Origin: Aporhodopirellula aestuarii
Lineage (GTDB): Bacteria > Planctomycetota > Planctomycetia > Pirellulales > Pirellulaceae
Assembly (NCBI RefSeq): GCF_023701485.1
Contig: NZ_JAMQBK010000060.1
Location: forward strand, 370,460-434,459
Reading direction: 5' to 3'
DNA: 64,000 bases
Shown one piece after another: positions 1 to 9,155 of the stretch; the first letter of the stretch is position 1; each line of letters starts with the position of its first letter. The position numbers were made by a program, and so were the translations under genes. The notes beneath the pieces were generated by a model, which did no database searches, was not told the origin of the DNA, and saw only the letters and a list, made by a program, of their open reading frames with translations.

Positions 1-113
1 CGTCCCCCGAGACCGAGAACTGCCGGCGTTACCCGCTTCGGGAGCCTCGGAGGCACTCCGCCACGTGAAAGTCGAAAACTCCAATACGTCTGCCAGAAAA
101 TGACGCTGTCCAG
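1..113. other. Window-edge intergenic sequence with repeat-like start
   Basis: No gene is seen. The first bases (cgtcccccgag) are the reverse complement of a short motif at 63161-63175 in the repeat block at the other end of the window, so this edge probably belongs to the same family of dispersed intergenic repeats. Confidence 0.35.
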
Positions 114-1181
114 CTAGGACGAGACGTTCGGCTTGGGTGTGTTTCGCGCGTACCGTGACAGCAGTCGCACGATTGCGGCTCCGGTTCGCAACGAAAAACG
201 TGCCCGTGGATCGTTTACCGCCTCTCGCATGAGACCCAACGCAGACGTCACCGGCGAGCAATTGAAATCGTCGAGCACTGCCGCAACGTGTTGGTTCCAC
301 GGTTCTCGTCGTCGACCCAATCGAGATGCTGCCGCGAGCCGAGGCGACAGTTTTCGTTCGAGCTTCGCTCGGATCCGATCGTTCTCTTGTTCAACGCGAT
401 TTTCCGTCGAGTCACTTATCGGTGTTTCCTCGATCGTTTTGCACTGGTCATGCAGTCGAAACATTGCACCGGTCGATCGCGAATACTGCACGCGAGGAAA
501 TTGGCTGAGGTAGCGGATGACTAGGTCCCAATCGAAACCTTCATTCAGCGATCGATCAATCCCGCCACAGGCATAGAGAGATTCCATGCGAAACCACAGA
601 CCAGGTTGGCAAAAAGAATATGGATCGCATCTTAGCATTGCGGCGGCGGATAGGTTGCGGTTAACGATCCGGTGATCCGAATCGATCGGCGGGTTGCCTT
701 GGGTGTCCTCCACACACACTTCGAACGCATACAGGTCAGCGGAATCTCTAAAATTGGCTGCCAGCTCGCAAAGCGTGCCCGGTTCGAGACGGCAGTCCGA
801 ATGAATCCAGTTGAAAATATCACCTGTCGCGAATCGTAATCCCTTACAGATCGCGTTGCTTTGCCCCGTATCCTTTTCTTGGATCACGTGAGTGATGCAG
901 CGGGCATAATGGTCCAAGACCTCGCCGCTTGCATCGGTGCTGCCGCCGTCCACGACGATGTATTCGAGATTGGGGTAATCCTGCATCAATACCGATCGGA
1001 TCGTCTCTTCGAGAAATTCCCCTTGGTTGAAATTTGGCGTGATCACAGTGATCCGCGGGAGTTGATCGGACTTGATTGCCTGTGGATATTTAACGCCGGA
1101 TCGTTGATGAAACGCTTGGTCTTCCCCCTCCCATGGCCATCCGCTCTTTTGCTTCATTGGAGCGGGGATTGGGCATTCCAC
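114..1181 (-). CDS. Family 2 glycosyltransferase
   Basis: A 355-residue cytosolic or membrane-associated glycosyltransferase of the GT-A fold. Residues 43-170 form the GT2 nucleotide-sugar binding domain: ITVITPNFNQ opens the Rossmann-like half, DGGSTD (78-83) is the typical GT2 motif, and HSDC (127-130) occupies the place of the metal-binding DXD, in a variant form. The C-terminal half has no recognised domain. Family members transfer sugars to polysaccharide, lipid or protein acceptors; donor and acceptor cannot be read from sequence. No other sugar genes adjoin it within the window, and its upstream partner genes are not visible. Start 1181 gives MECPIPAPMKQ; Met9 (1157) is also possible. 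Confidence 0.85.
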   Translation of the reverse strand: MECPIPAPMKQKSGWPWEGEDQAFHQRSGVKYPQAIKSDQLPRITVITPNFNQGEFLEETIRSVLMQDYPNLEYIVVDGGSTDASGEVLDHYARCITHVIQEKDTGQSNAICKGLRFATGDIFNWIHSDCRLEPGTLCELAANFRDSADLYAFEVCVEDTQGNPPIDSDHRIVNRNLSAAAMLRCDPYSFCQPGLWFRMESLYACGGIDRSLNEGFDWDLVIRYLSQFPRVQYSRSTGAMFRLHDQCKTIEETPISDSTENRVEQENDRIRAKLERKLSPRLAAASRLGRRREPWNQHVAAVLDDFNCSPVTSALGLMREAVNDPRARFSLRTGAAIVRLLSRYARNTPKPNVSS

Positions 1182-1392
1182 AGTGCGTCCCGGTGCATAT
1201 CAAGAAGGAAGAATTCGGTTAACAAGCGATGGGGATGATACGATACAGTTGACTACCACTCCGAACGCGACCAATATCAACGTTGTTCGCGGGTCGTAGT
1301 CCCGATGATACCCGTTCCTCAATTCTGATGTCGTTAACATGAATTCATATGCAAATTTTGAACGTAACGGAGGCTTCCTGCTGAGCGCGGCT

Positions 1393-1992
1393 ATGCCCAG
1401 ATTGCCGATCTTGGTGGTCGTTCTGGTGATGCTTGTATGCGGAGGATGTTCGAAGGATGAACTCAAGAAGGCGTACAATGATGCGAAGGCGAAGACCGAA
1501 AACATCGCCACGTCAACAAAGGAAAAGGTCGACTCGGCCGTGTCGTCCACCGTCACCGCCATTGAAGAAACCCTTCCAGAAACCGGCAGCATCTCCGTGC
1601 GTGGCAGCGTACCGATTGAGAAAACTTCCAAGGCGAGTCTGGAAGTGATTTCGATTGGTGACGGCCGACCCAACGTCGTTCAGATCCTCAGCTACGATCC
1701 TCAACAGCCACAAATGACGTTTCCCGCCGTTCTGTTGCAAGGCCCGACCGAAGCAACGTCAGCACAAACTCTCGCAGGGAAAAGTGTCGAGTGTGACCTT
1801 TATTTTCAAGCTGATGCCAATGGGCCGATCATCATGAACAAACCCGGAGGTCACGTCGCGGTCACGTTCAACCAGTTCAGTGCCGAAGAAGGAACGATCA
1901 CGGCCAGCATCGCGGGCGGAGATGTCATCAGTTCCGATGAACAGACCGCGCAGTTCCTCGGCGGTGAACTCATCGCGCTCGTCCGCGAATGA
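1393..1992 (+). CDS. Small putative lipoprotein
   Basis: The frame opens at 1339, but the ATG at 1393 immediately precedes a good signal peptide (MPRLPILVVVLVMLVCGGC) with a lipobox-like Cys, so I place the start there. A GGAGG at 1369-1373 lies 19 bases upstream, which would better fit one of two in-frame CTG codons at 1378/1381; the start is therefore uncertain by a few codons. After the anchor comes a Lys/Ala/Glu-rich, probably helical segment (KKAYNDAKAKTENIATSTKE), then a beta-rich domain without a recognised family. The predicted product of about 199 residues would sit in the membrane facing the periplasm. Function unknown. Confidence 0.7.
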   Translation: MPRLPILVVVLVMLVCGGCSKDELKKAYNDAKAKTENIATSTKEKVDSAVSSTVTAIEETLPETGSISVRGSVPIEKTSKASLEVISIGDGRPNVVQILSYDPQQPQMTFPAVLLQGPTEATSAQTLAGKSVECDLYFQADANGPIIMNKPGGHVAVTFNQFSAEEGTITASIAGGDVISSDEQTAQFLGGELIALVRE

Positions 1993-2065
1993 ACGGTTGT
2001 CGAAATCATTCGCACGTCAGCGGACCCAAGGACCCAAGCAGGAATCATTGTGCAAATTCCTATGA

Positions 2066-2536
2066 GCCATTTGGGCGTTAGCCTGGACTGCTAAATCATT
2101 GCGAAGACGTGCAAATACAAGGCCGCGTAAGTCTTGCTTCCGTTCCTAGTCGCGATAGCGACGGCACGCGAAAGCCCCGGACGTGAGTCCGGGGTCGACG
2201 TCACCTCTCGCATACACCAAGTCGCGAAGCGATGAAAGATGCCGCTTCCGGTGCTTCATTCGTGCGCACAACCGTGTTTTGTGTCGTCGCGTTGCGGCTT
2301 TCTTCGCATTGTTTTCCCCAATTACGGACTCACGTCCGTGGCTGTTACATGTCGTCACGATCGTGACTAACCGTTCGCGAAACACTGGATCCAGCTAAAC
2401 GCAAAAGGGATTGCGACATGTCTTGTTCATAACGAATTTTTGGCAGTCCAGTGATAGCTTTGGTTGAACGTAGGAACCATGGTTAGCATCAAATGACAGC
2501 TATACCGAAAGACTCCAGCCTACGGACCTAACGCCT
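2066..2536 (+). repeat. Dispersed 0.47-kb non-coding repeat, copy 1
   Basis: Nearly the whole interval between the lipoprotein and the diguanylate cyclase gene matches, in inverted orientation, the sequence at 34592-35075. It holds no convincing ORF. It contains compact hairpins: ccccggac-GTGA-gtccgggg (about 2175-2194), gtcgc-GATA-gcgac (about 2149-2162), acggac-TCAC-gtccgt (about 2325-2340), and the palindrome gtcacgatcgtgac (about 2353-2366). The ends carry short imperfect inverted sequences (gggcgttag near 2073 and ctaacgcc near 2528). This could be a non-autonomous mobile element or a structured RNA gene. Confidence 0.85.
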
Positions 2537-2635
2537 GATCGTGATCGCGGCGCTGCAATGTAACATTGCTGTGTCTTCACCCGTTTGTACGTCGACCGCA
2601 AACCACGTCTTGCGGAAAATGATTGTAAGATCGCA

Positions 2636-3736
2636 TCAGCGATCCGTGCTGCGGAATTTCGCAGATGCCACTTCGGGGCCATACGGAACGACACAGTTTC
2701 GGCCGTTGCGTTTAGCCATGTAAAGGCATTTGTCCGCTTGGTCGATCATTTCAGCGACAGTCATTGCGCCCGCTTTGCGGTCGACCACGCCGATACTGAC
2801 GGTAACCTGAATCACCTCATTGGTTGTCGGGCACGGCACCGAGAGATGGGAAACTGTGCTTCGCACTTTCTCCGCGATACTGCGAGACTCGTTCAAATCA
2901 TGATCGGGCAGCATCACGCAAAATTCTTCACCGCCGTAGCGATAGACTTGACCCACGTTTGCAAACGTGTGGCGTAGCGACGAGGCGACACATCGGAGTA
3001 CGTCGTCACCAGTCGCATGCCCGAAGTTGTCGTTGACGGATTTGAAATGGTCGATATCGAACATCATGCACGTGAGCGGTTTTCCTTCGTTCGTGCTCGT
3101 GTTCCACAGCGACTCCGCCTTTTCGTCGAGTGAACGGCGATTTTCGCAACCGGTCAACGCGTCTTGAGTCACGAGTTGTCGGAGCTGTTCGTTGCACTGC
3201 TGAGCTTCTTCGCGACTGCGTCGAACGCGTGCGAGCAGGTCCTCCATCTCGGCCCGATAAGTTTCCGCCACGGTGGCATCGCGAACCGAAATCACCATGA
3301 CATCGGGAATCGACAGGCCGGTGATTTCTCGAACAGTGATGGCCAACAGACGACGTGATCGGTCCCCTCTTTCAAACACCATCAATTGCTCGTCACCGAC
3401 CGCGATCGGAATTCCGTGTGTGGTGACATTCGCTAACCGCGAGGTGTGTAGCACTTCGTGCCACGGGCGGTTTCGCGGCATGGACGTGCACCACTTCAGT
3501 GAGTCCACGCTACGTCCATCGAGGTGATCACGCGAAACGCCCAAGATTTGGCAGATGGCTTCATTGGCGAACAGGATGCGAAAGCGTCCGTCGATGATCA
3601 AAAATCCTTCAGGAAACCGATCGAGAACTTCGCCTAATTCGATCGGTACCGCCACAAATCGCTTTGGCAATATCCGTTCGCTAAGCCATGAGAGGTAGCC
3701 TCCTCTCGGTGGTGAATCAATCGTTGATCGAGCCAT
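2636..3736 (-). CDS. PAS-GGDEF diguanylate cyclase
   Basis: A 366-residue signalling enzyme predicted to make cyclic di-GMP from two GTP. A PAS-like sensor domain covers roughly residues 35-140 (FPEGFLIIDG, RILFANEAICQILG), followed by a coiled-coil linker (about 155-190, EMEDLLARVRRSREEAQQCNEQL) and a GGDEF domain from about 188 to 350. The active-site signature is intact as GGEEF (268-272), with DALTG at 192 and FDIDHFK around 226. The RxxD inhibitory site normally five residues upstream of GGEEF is absent (the region reads FANVGQVY), so product inhibition through that site is not expected. There is no membrane segment. It stands alone and is divergent from the receiver/GspE cluster. Confidence 0.93.
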   Translation of the reverse strand: MARSTIDSPPRGGYLSWLSERILPKRFVAVPIELGEVLDRFPEGFLIIDGRFRILFANEAICQILGVSRDHLDGRSVDSLKWCTSMPRNRPWHEVLHTSRLANVTTHGIPIAVGDEQLMVFERGDRSRRLLAITVREITGLSIPDVMVISVRDATVAETYRAEMEDLLARVRRSREEAQQCNEQLRQLVTQDALTGCENRRSLDEKAESLWNTSTNEGKPLTCMMFDIDHFKSVNDNFGHATGDDVLRCVASSLRHTFANVGQVYRYGGEEFCVMLPDHDLNESRSIAEKVRSTVSHLSVPCPTTNEVIQVTVSIGVVDRKAGAMTVAEMIDQADKCLYMAKRNGRNCVVPYGPEVASAKFRSTDR

Positions 3737-4079
3737 GTAGTCAAATATTAGGTGTGAGAGTTCGCAGAACCCGGAATAGCTTCAAAAATCAGTCCCCCCA
3801 GAGAAACATGGGCAACGACGCTCCATGGCGTCGACCGTCGACCCTCCGCTGAGCGTCTTTGTAATCAGATAGATGGCAAGGTATTGCGGTTGTAACGGTT
3901 GATCGGATTGCATGGCCGCAAAGGTTGTCGACTGTTTAGATGTACGAAATGTGACCACGGGTTTGTGTGTGTGCGTCCAATGGTGACCTAGCCTTCAACG
4001 CACTCACGGACCGATCTGATCGCGCCCGTCGGTCAGGTTACGGCATCTAGCACCCCACGTTTTTGAGTTACGTCTGAAC
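3737..4079. other. Divergent intergenic region
   Basis: A 343-bp gap between the divergently transcribed diguanylate cyclase gene and the receiver/GspE cluster. It must hold promoters for both sides. I see no clear sigma-70 boxes, no ORF and no riboswitch that I can support. Confidence 0.5.
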
Positions 4080-4481
4080 ATGTCCGACTCCAGTATTCCG
4101 CAACTGCTGCTCGTCGAGCCCGAGATGATCTTGGCCGAGCTCACCGCATTTCGTTTGGAATTGCTCGGTTATGGCATCGAAAGCGTGGCAGAGGGTGGAC
4201 TGGCAAAAGATCGGCTACGGCGAGGGCGTGTCGACTTGATGATCGTTGACACCAAATTGCGTGAGGGAGACGGGATCGAATGGTTGACCGAATTGCGGCT
4301 CGAGTTCACGGCCGAAGATCTACCGGTACTCATGTTTTCTCTCGATCCCAGTCTCGAGACGGTGCGGAGAGCATTCCTGGCAGGGGCTCAGGACTATTTG
4401 GTCACGCCGTTTGACCCCACCGTGCTCGAAACCAAAGTACAGAACCTGCTCAGTGCCAACGGCGCAATGGTAGCGCTCTAG
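4080..4481 (+). CDS. Degenerate receiver-domain (response-regulator-like) protein
   Basis: A stand-alone CheY-like receiver domain of 133 residues. The phosphoacceptor Asp is present (Asp57 in LMIVDTKL) and so is the conserved Ser in FSLDP (Ser87). Two other switch elements are altered: the acidic pair after beta 1 reads VEPE instead of the usual VDDE, and the invariant Lys of the K-P-F motif is Thr109 (DYLVTPFDP). Loss of that Lys normally abolishes regulated phosphorylation signalling, so it may be a pseudo-receiver that works by binding a partner. It lies 68 bp before the GspE-type ATPase gene on the same strand and is probably co-transcribed with it. Confidence 0.85.
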   Translation: MSDSSIPQLLLVEPEMILAELTAFRLELLGYGIESVAEGGLAKDRLRRGRVDLMIVDTKLREGDGIEWLTELRLEFTAEDLPVLMFSLDPSLETVRRAFLAGAQDYLVTPFDPTVLETKVQNLLSANGAMVAL

Positions 4482-4549
4482 TCAAGAAACTTCTCGGCAC
4501 TGCTCAAAACACCAAATCCTAAACACCTTTTCATTCCGAATTTCCAGCC

Positions 4550-6319
4550 ATGCGACGACTCGGCGACATTCTTATCGATCAACGGGTACTCACCCCGGCG
4601 CAGATTGATGCTGCGTTTGCGTCGAAACCTCGTGGCATGATGCTCGGCGATTGGCTGGTCAAGCAAGCCTTGATCAGCAACAGTCAACTCGGCGGAGCGC
4701 TTGCCGAACAGTTCGACGTTGAGTACGTCGACATCGATTTTTCGAGCGTAAACCCGCAAGTCGCCCGTTTGATGCCAGAAGACTTTGCCCGTGCACGCGA
4801 ATCGGCAGCGATCGCAATCCGCGGTCGTATTCTGACGATGGCGATGGTTGCGCCCGACGACATCGAAACGATCGCCGAAGCGGAATTGATGACCGGATAT
4901 CAAATCCGTCCGGTGGTCGCTCTTGCCGATGACGTCACCAATCTGCTCAACCGAGTCTACGATGACCGGGCGTTTGCACGGCAGACGATCGTCGATATGA
5001 AGTTCGCCGAAATGCGAGAAGTCGGCGAGACCAGCGAAGAAGACGAATTCGCAATAGCCTCCGCAAGCCAAGAGGACGCACCCGTTGTCAAACTCGTGCA
5101 AGCGATTCTGTCCGGAGCCGTGACGGCGGGCGCCAGCGATATTCACCTCGAACCGCACAAGCCTGAAATGCGAGTGCGATATCGTGTTGACGGTGAACTG
5201 CAAGTCGCCATGACGATCCCGAACCATATTGAAGACCCCGTGATCAGCCGGATCAAAGTCATGGGTGACATGGATACGACGGAAAGCCGACGCCCTCAAG
5301 ACGGTCACCTCACCGTTTACGAAAACGGAAAACGCGTCGGTTTTCGTGTCAGCGGTATCCCAACGGTTGATGGTCAAAAACTTGTGCTTCGACTGCTTGA
5401 CGAAGGCGGCCAAACGTTCGATCTTGCTGGGATCGGTATGCCCCCGCGAGACTACGATTCCATCCGCAGTATTCTCGACAAACCACACGGCATGTTCGTC
5501 GTCACCGGTCCCACGGGGAGCGGTAAGAGCACGACCTTGTATGCCGCGTTGGAACACCTCAACAACGACGATCGCAACATCGTTACGGTGGAAGATCCCG
5601 TCGAATACCGATTGGCGGGCATCAACCAAGTCCAGAGTGATAACGAATTCGGTATGGGGTTTGCCAACGCGCTCAAATACATCATGCGGCAGGACCCCGA
5701 CGTGATCATGCTCGGTGAAATCCGCGACTGCGAAACCGCAGCCACCGCTGTGCAAGCCGCATTGACGGGGCACATGGTGATCAGCACGCTGCACACCAAC
5801 GATGCCGTCGGTGCGGTGCAGCGACTCGCCGACCTTGGCGTGGACCATTTCAAGATCGCCGGATCGCTATTGGGCAGTGTCGCACAGCGATTGCTTCGTT
5901 GCATCTGCGAAAGCTGCAAACATGAGATTCCCGCCAACGTGAACCTGCTTGATGTCCTCGATCCCGATGGACACGTCCCTCGTGACACGAAGTTCTATCG
6001 CGGGGAAGGTTGCAAGCGATGTCTCGGCAGCGGATTCGCCGGCCGGATGCCGATCTTCGAGATCATGCCAGTTAATTCGGAAATCACCGCGGCGATCGAG
6101 GCCGGTGTGCCTCATTCGAAACTCGAAGAAATGGCCCTCGCCGCCGGCATGCTTCCGTTGCAGCAGGCGGGACTCGAAGCCGCCTTGGCGGGCAAAACAT
6201 CACTCGAAGAAGTCTACTTCAAGACCAGCGGTGATCGCCGAACCGCAGCGTCCACGCCAAAACTCGGCGGACGTCGAGATAGCGATCCGAACGTTCAAGT
6301 CACGTCGGCCGCAGGGTAA
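4550..6319 (+). CDS. GspE/PilB-family type II secretion or type IV pilus assembly ATPase
   Basis: A 589-residue cytoplasmic hexameric ATPase that drives pseudopilus or pilus assembly. An N-terminal GspE_N/MshEN-like domain (about 1-140) precedes the ATPase core. Seen motifs: SDIHLEPH at about 196-203, Walker A GPTGSGKST at 320-328, an Asp box plus Walker B region (PDVIMLGEIRD), and the His box STLHTND. A zinc module follows with Cys pairs CICESC and CKRC. Length matches the family. The short Ser/Thr-rich C-terminal tail is unremarkable. It is followed after 20 bp by the GspF-type gene, making an ATPase-platform pair. Whether the machine is a secretion system or a pilus cannot be decided here. 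Confidence 0.95.
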   Translation: MRRLGDILIDQRVLTPAQIDAAFASKPRGMMLGDWLVKQALISNSQLGGALAEQFDVEYVDIDFSSVNPQVARLMPEDFARARESAAIAIRGRILTMAMVAPDDIETIAEAELMTGYQIRPVVALADDVTNLLNRVYDDRAFARQTIVDMKFAEMREVGETSEEDEFAIASASQEDAPVVKLVQAILSGAVTAGASDIHLEPHKPEMRVRYRVDGELQVAMTIPNHIEDPVISRIKVMGDMDTTESRRPQDGHLTVYENGKRVGFRVSGIPTVDGQKLVLRLLDEGGQTFDLAGIGMPPRDYDSIRSILDKPHGMFVVTGPTGSGKSTTLYAALEHLNNDDRNIVTVEDPVEYRLAGINQVQSDNEFGMGFANALKYIMRQDPDVIMLGEIRDCETAATAVQAALTGHMVISTLHTNDAVGAVQRLADLGVDHFKIAGSLLGSVAQRLLRCICESCKHEIPANVNLLDVLDPDGHVPRDTKFYRGEGCKRCLGSGFAGRMPIFEIMPVNSEITAAIEAGVPHSKLEEMALAAGMLPLQQAGLEAALAGKTSLEEVYFKTSGDRRTAASTPKLGGRRDSDPNVQVTSAAG

Positions 6320-6339
6320 TTCTACGCAAGCCATCTACC

Positions 6340-7527
6340 ATGAACTATCCATCCTCAGCTTTTCCGCGCTCCGAATCGGCTATCCGCTCGCAATCCCCGC
6401 CGGGTAAGTTCGTTGCGTTCTTACAAAAGCTCAACTCGATCGAAGTCGGCGGTCCCTCGCGAAGATTGTCGAAGGGGTGCGAGCCCACTCGCATCGGGCC
6501 GGTTCCGTTGGCGCAGTTGCTCAGGTTGTTGCTGATGCTGTTGCAAAACGGGCTCAGCCTTCCCAAAGCGCTCGGTTCGCTCGCCATGGACCGATCCAAC
6601 CGAAAATACAGCGGTGTGTTGTTGAAGATGCGAGGAACGATCGTCGCTGGTGGAACGATCAGTGACGCGATGGCTCGCTACCCACGCACGTTTACCTCCA
6701 TGCAAGTGCAGCAGATCCGTCTTGGTGAACGCAGCGGTTCGCTTGAGACCGCGATGTCTCGTGTCTGCGAGCAAATGGAACGCAAAGTCGCACTGCGCAA
6801 ACGCATCATCAAAAAGATCAGCTATCCGATGTTGATCACCGTCGCCGGTCTCGGGCTCATGGTGTTCATGTGTGTCGTCGTGGTTCCTGAGTTTGAAACC
6901 GTTTACAGCAGCAGCGGCGTGGATTTGCCGCCCGTGACGCAGTTCGTTACCGGCATGAGCCGCGTGCTATTGCACTGGGGATGGATCGCGCTTCCGGTAT
7001 CCGTTGTTTTGAGTTCACTGTGGATCGCCGGTCGGCGCCGACCAAAAATCGCGACCAAGATGGATGCCGCTTTATTGAAGCTGCCCGTTGTCGGTCCATG
7101 GCTTCGGGATGCAGCGGTGCTGCAGTTTGTCGAAGCGACCGCGGCGATGGTGCAGTGCGGCTACAAGCCCGTCGATGCGATCGAAGTGTCGGCCGCCTGC
7201 GTGCGAAATCGCTGCGTCCGTCAAGCAATCAACGAAATTAACCAAGGCGTTCGTCGCGGCGAGAAACTCAGCATCGAACTCGGCCGCTACGAGCAATTCT
7301 TTCCTGCCACGCTATGTCAATTGATCGGCGTCGGAGAACAATCCGGCGAGTTCTCTCGATCGCTTGAAGGCACCTGCCATCACCTCAGAGAGCGACTCGA
7401 AAGTCGAATTGATGCAACGGTCGGGATGCTCGAGCCGATCCTCACCATTTCACTCGCCGCGATGATCGGTGGCATGGTGTTGTCGATCTACACACCCATG
7501 TTCCACATGTTCGAAGTTTTGGAGTAG
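6340..7527 (+). CDS. GspF/PilC-family inner-membrane platform protein
   Basis: A 395-residue polytopic membrane protein with two T2SSF repeats, the normal layout for this family. The first repeat begins near LAQLLRLLLMLLQNGLSLPKAL and the second near LQFVEATAAMVQCGYKPVDAI. Hydrophobic segments around residues 160-185 (MLITVAGLGLMVFMCVVVV), 205-230 and near the C-terminus (ILTISLAAMIGGMVLSIYTP) fit the three-span topology. It recruits the ATPase at the cytoplasmic face and transmits its motion to pilin subunits. It lies between the ATPase gene and the pseudopilin gene, which starts 5 bp beyond its stop codon. Confidence 0.95.
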   Translation: MNYPSSAFPRSESAIRSQSPPGKFVAFLQKLNSIEVGGPSRRLSKGCEPTRIGPVPLAQLLRLLLMLLQNGLSLPKALGSLAMDRSNRKYSGVLLKMRGTIVAGGTISDAMARYPRTFTSMQVQQIRLGERSGSLETAMSRVCEQMERKVALRKRIIKKISYPMLITVAGLGLMVFMCVVVVPEFETVYSSSGVDLPPVTQFVTGMSRVLLHWGWIALPVSVVLSSLWIAGRRRPKIATKMDAALLKLPVVGPWLRDAAVLQFVEATAAMVQCGYKPVDAIEVSAACVRNRCVRQAINEINQGVRRGEKLSIELGRYEQFFPATLCQLIGVGEQSGEFSRSLEGTCHHLRERLESRIDATVGMLEPILTISLAAMIGGMVLSIYTPMFHMFEVLE

Positions 7528-7532
7528 ACCCT

Positions 7533-7946
7533 ATGCGATCCGCTCAGCTCTCAACCGATCGATTTCTGCGAGCACTCACACGTCGATGCCCGAACATGTC
7601 TCCCGGTTCCATGCCGCTTCGTACCGGCATGAGTCTGCTCGAAGTGCTCGCCGCTGTGATCCTTTCGTCGATGGTCGCGATGACTGGATTGATGTTTGTC
7701 CGAGATCATGGCCAAACCTCCACCGAACGCGCGTGCCTCGGACATCGGGCTCGATTGCAACAAGACGCCGAACTGTACGCACGAGAAACCGGACGCGCAC
7801 CCGACGCCAAGCTCGAAGCCATCCGGGACCCAAACTACAGTGGCAGCGTCCTACCCCAATGCCCCCTGCACGACGCAGCCAACACCAAAACAAACTACCG
7901 CTGGGACGGAACCAACGTCACGTGCAAATACCACCCCGGCACGTAA
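7533..7946 (+). CDS. Type IV pilin-like/pseudopilin protein
   Basis: A small prepilin: a basic leader ends in Gly, followed by MSLLEVLAAVILSSMVAMTG, a typical pilin N-terminal helix with Glu at mature position 5. The cleavage site would be TG-MSLLE. Starting at 7533 gives an unusually long 32-residue leader; the in-frame ATG at 7596 (MSPGSMPLRTG) would give a more typical 11-residue leader. The mature domain is only about 105 residues, with two Cys (CPLH and CKYH) that might form a disulfide. It is the last gene of the GspE-GspF cluster and is the likely substrate of that machine. A prepilin peptidase is not encoded nearby. Confidence 0.85.
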   Translation: MRSAQLSTDRFLRALTRRCPNMSPGSMPLRTGMSLLEVLAAVILSSMVAMTGLMFVRDHGQTSTERACLGHRARLQQDAELYARETGRAPDAKLEAIRDPNYSGSVLPQCPLHDAANTKTNYRWDGTNVTCKYHPGT

Positions 7947-8017
7947 CACTCGATGCCATCGGTTTGATTGAGCACAGATTCTTCGTTTTGGCATCTCACG
8001 CCGATTTGCCGGGCAAT

Positions 8018-9112
8018 TCATCTTTGGGCGTAGATTTTGGCTACTTGGGCGTTCCAGGTTTCCCAGTTTTCGGCGGCTTTTTCGAAATCGACTCGCATCC
8101 AGCGGATGGGTTTGTCGGGGAGGACGGCGGGGGGAAATTTGCTCTCCTTGCTGATCGGCATCTGGCTGCCTGGACCCATTGCGAGACGGTCTTCGGTTTG
8201 GGGGGCGATGAGGTAATTGACTAACCGATGGGCGGCGACGGGGTGCGGCGCGTTCTTGAGTACCGCCAAGGTGTTGGGGATGCGGAGCGTACCTGCCTGA
8301 TCGGGTAGTTGATCGGGGAAAACGATCTCAACGGGATATCCGAGCTCTTTCTCGATCATGGCGTCATCGGTATCGGTTAGCCCCCACGCGACGCGGCCCG
8401 CTGAAACAGCTTGTGCGACCTGTTTGTTACCCGAAAGGATCAATGCGTTGTCCGCGATCGTTTGGAGTTGCTCAAGTGCGATCTCGTCCCCAAGACGCTC
8501 TCGCAGCACAGCCCAGTGGGTCGCCGTGGTGCCGAATAACGGACGAGCCATCGCGCAGTTGTCTTTCCATTTCGGATCCAGCAGTTCATTCACGCTCTGA
8601 GGATACTGTTCATCGGACTCGAGCAATTTGGTGTTGACGAGCAAGACGCGAGCGCGAGCGGCAAAGCCACACCACGTCGAATCACTCGAAATCATGTCGC
8701 GAGGCCAATCCGTGGGTACCGGCCAGTCATGACGTTGCAACAAGCCTCTTTTTTGCAAACGAACCGTGTGCATGATCTCGTTGTTCCAGAACACGTCACA
8801 GCGTGGTGAGTCCTTCTCCGCCAAAATCTGATTGACCAAGCCGACCGTCTTCGTCGATTCGACATCGAATTTGCTAACGACTGATGTTTCGTAATCGACC
8901 GAACGTTCAAACGCTTCGAGGATCGGATAGGCAAACTCTTCGTCAAGCGCCGAATACACGACCACGTCCTCTTCCGTACGCGGCACGCATCCACAGAGCG
9001 TGACGGTGAGTGCGACTGCGCTGAGCATGAACGCGAAACCGACATGTCCTGCTGCCACGATGCGTCTGGCCGGATGACGCGAGGTGGTGAATCGAATTTG
9101 CATGGGGTTCAT
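8018..9112 (-). CDS. Extracellular solute-binding lipoprotein, iron(III)-type
   Basis: A periplasmic ABC-transporter binding protein of the FutA/AfuA type. The signal peptide ends in a lipobox-like VTLCGC. The mature protein starts DVVVYSALDEEFAYPILEAFE, the usual strand-helix opening of this family, and contains CDVFWNNEIMHTVRLQKRGLL and the late hinge signature RIPNTLAVLKNAPHPVAAHRLVNYL. Family members bind ferric iron or related small ligands; the specificity is inferred. The frame opens with TTG at 9121; I take the ATG at 9112. No permease or ATPase gene is adjacent, so it is an orphan. It lies 43 bp behind the crotonase-type gene on the same strand. Confidence 0.85.
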   Translation of the reverse strand: MNPMQIRFTTSRHPARRIVAAGHVGFAFMLSAVALTVTLCGCVPRTEEDVVVYSALDEEFAYPILEAFERSVDYETSVVSKFDVESTKTVGLVNQILAEKDSPRCDVFWNNEIMHTVRLQKRGLLQRHDWPVPTDWPRDMISSDSTWCGFAARARVLLVNTKLLESDEQYPQSVNELLDPKWKDNCAMARPLFGTTATHWAVLRERLGDEIALEQLQTIADNALILSGNKQVAQAVSAGRVAWGLTDTDDAMIEKELGYPVEIVFPDQLPDQAGTLRIPNTLAVLKNAPHPVAAHRLVNYLIAPQTEDRLAMGPGSQMPISKESKFPPAVLPDKPIRWMRVDFEKAAENWETWNAQVAKIYAQR

Positions 9113-9155
9113 TTGGTTCAAAGAGGAAAGATGACGTCGTCGAATGTGGAGGTGG

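Noticed and set aside
3780-4000. Possible cyclic di-GMP riboswitch near the diguanylate cyclase
   Set aside because: A short ccgcaaaggt stretch recalls the GEMM core, but the second conserved stem and the tetraloop receptor sequence are missing.
4478-5848. A 456-codon open frame on the minus strand
   Set aside because: It lies wholly opposite the GspE-type ATPase gene, whose motifs are unmistakable. The antisense translation has no domain signature and is His/Asp/Val-rich as expected from mirrored codons.
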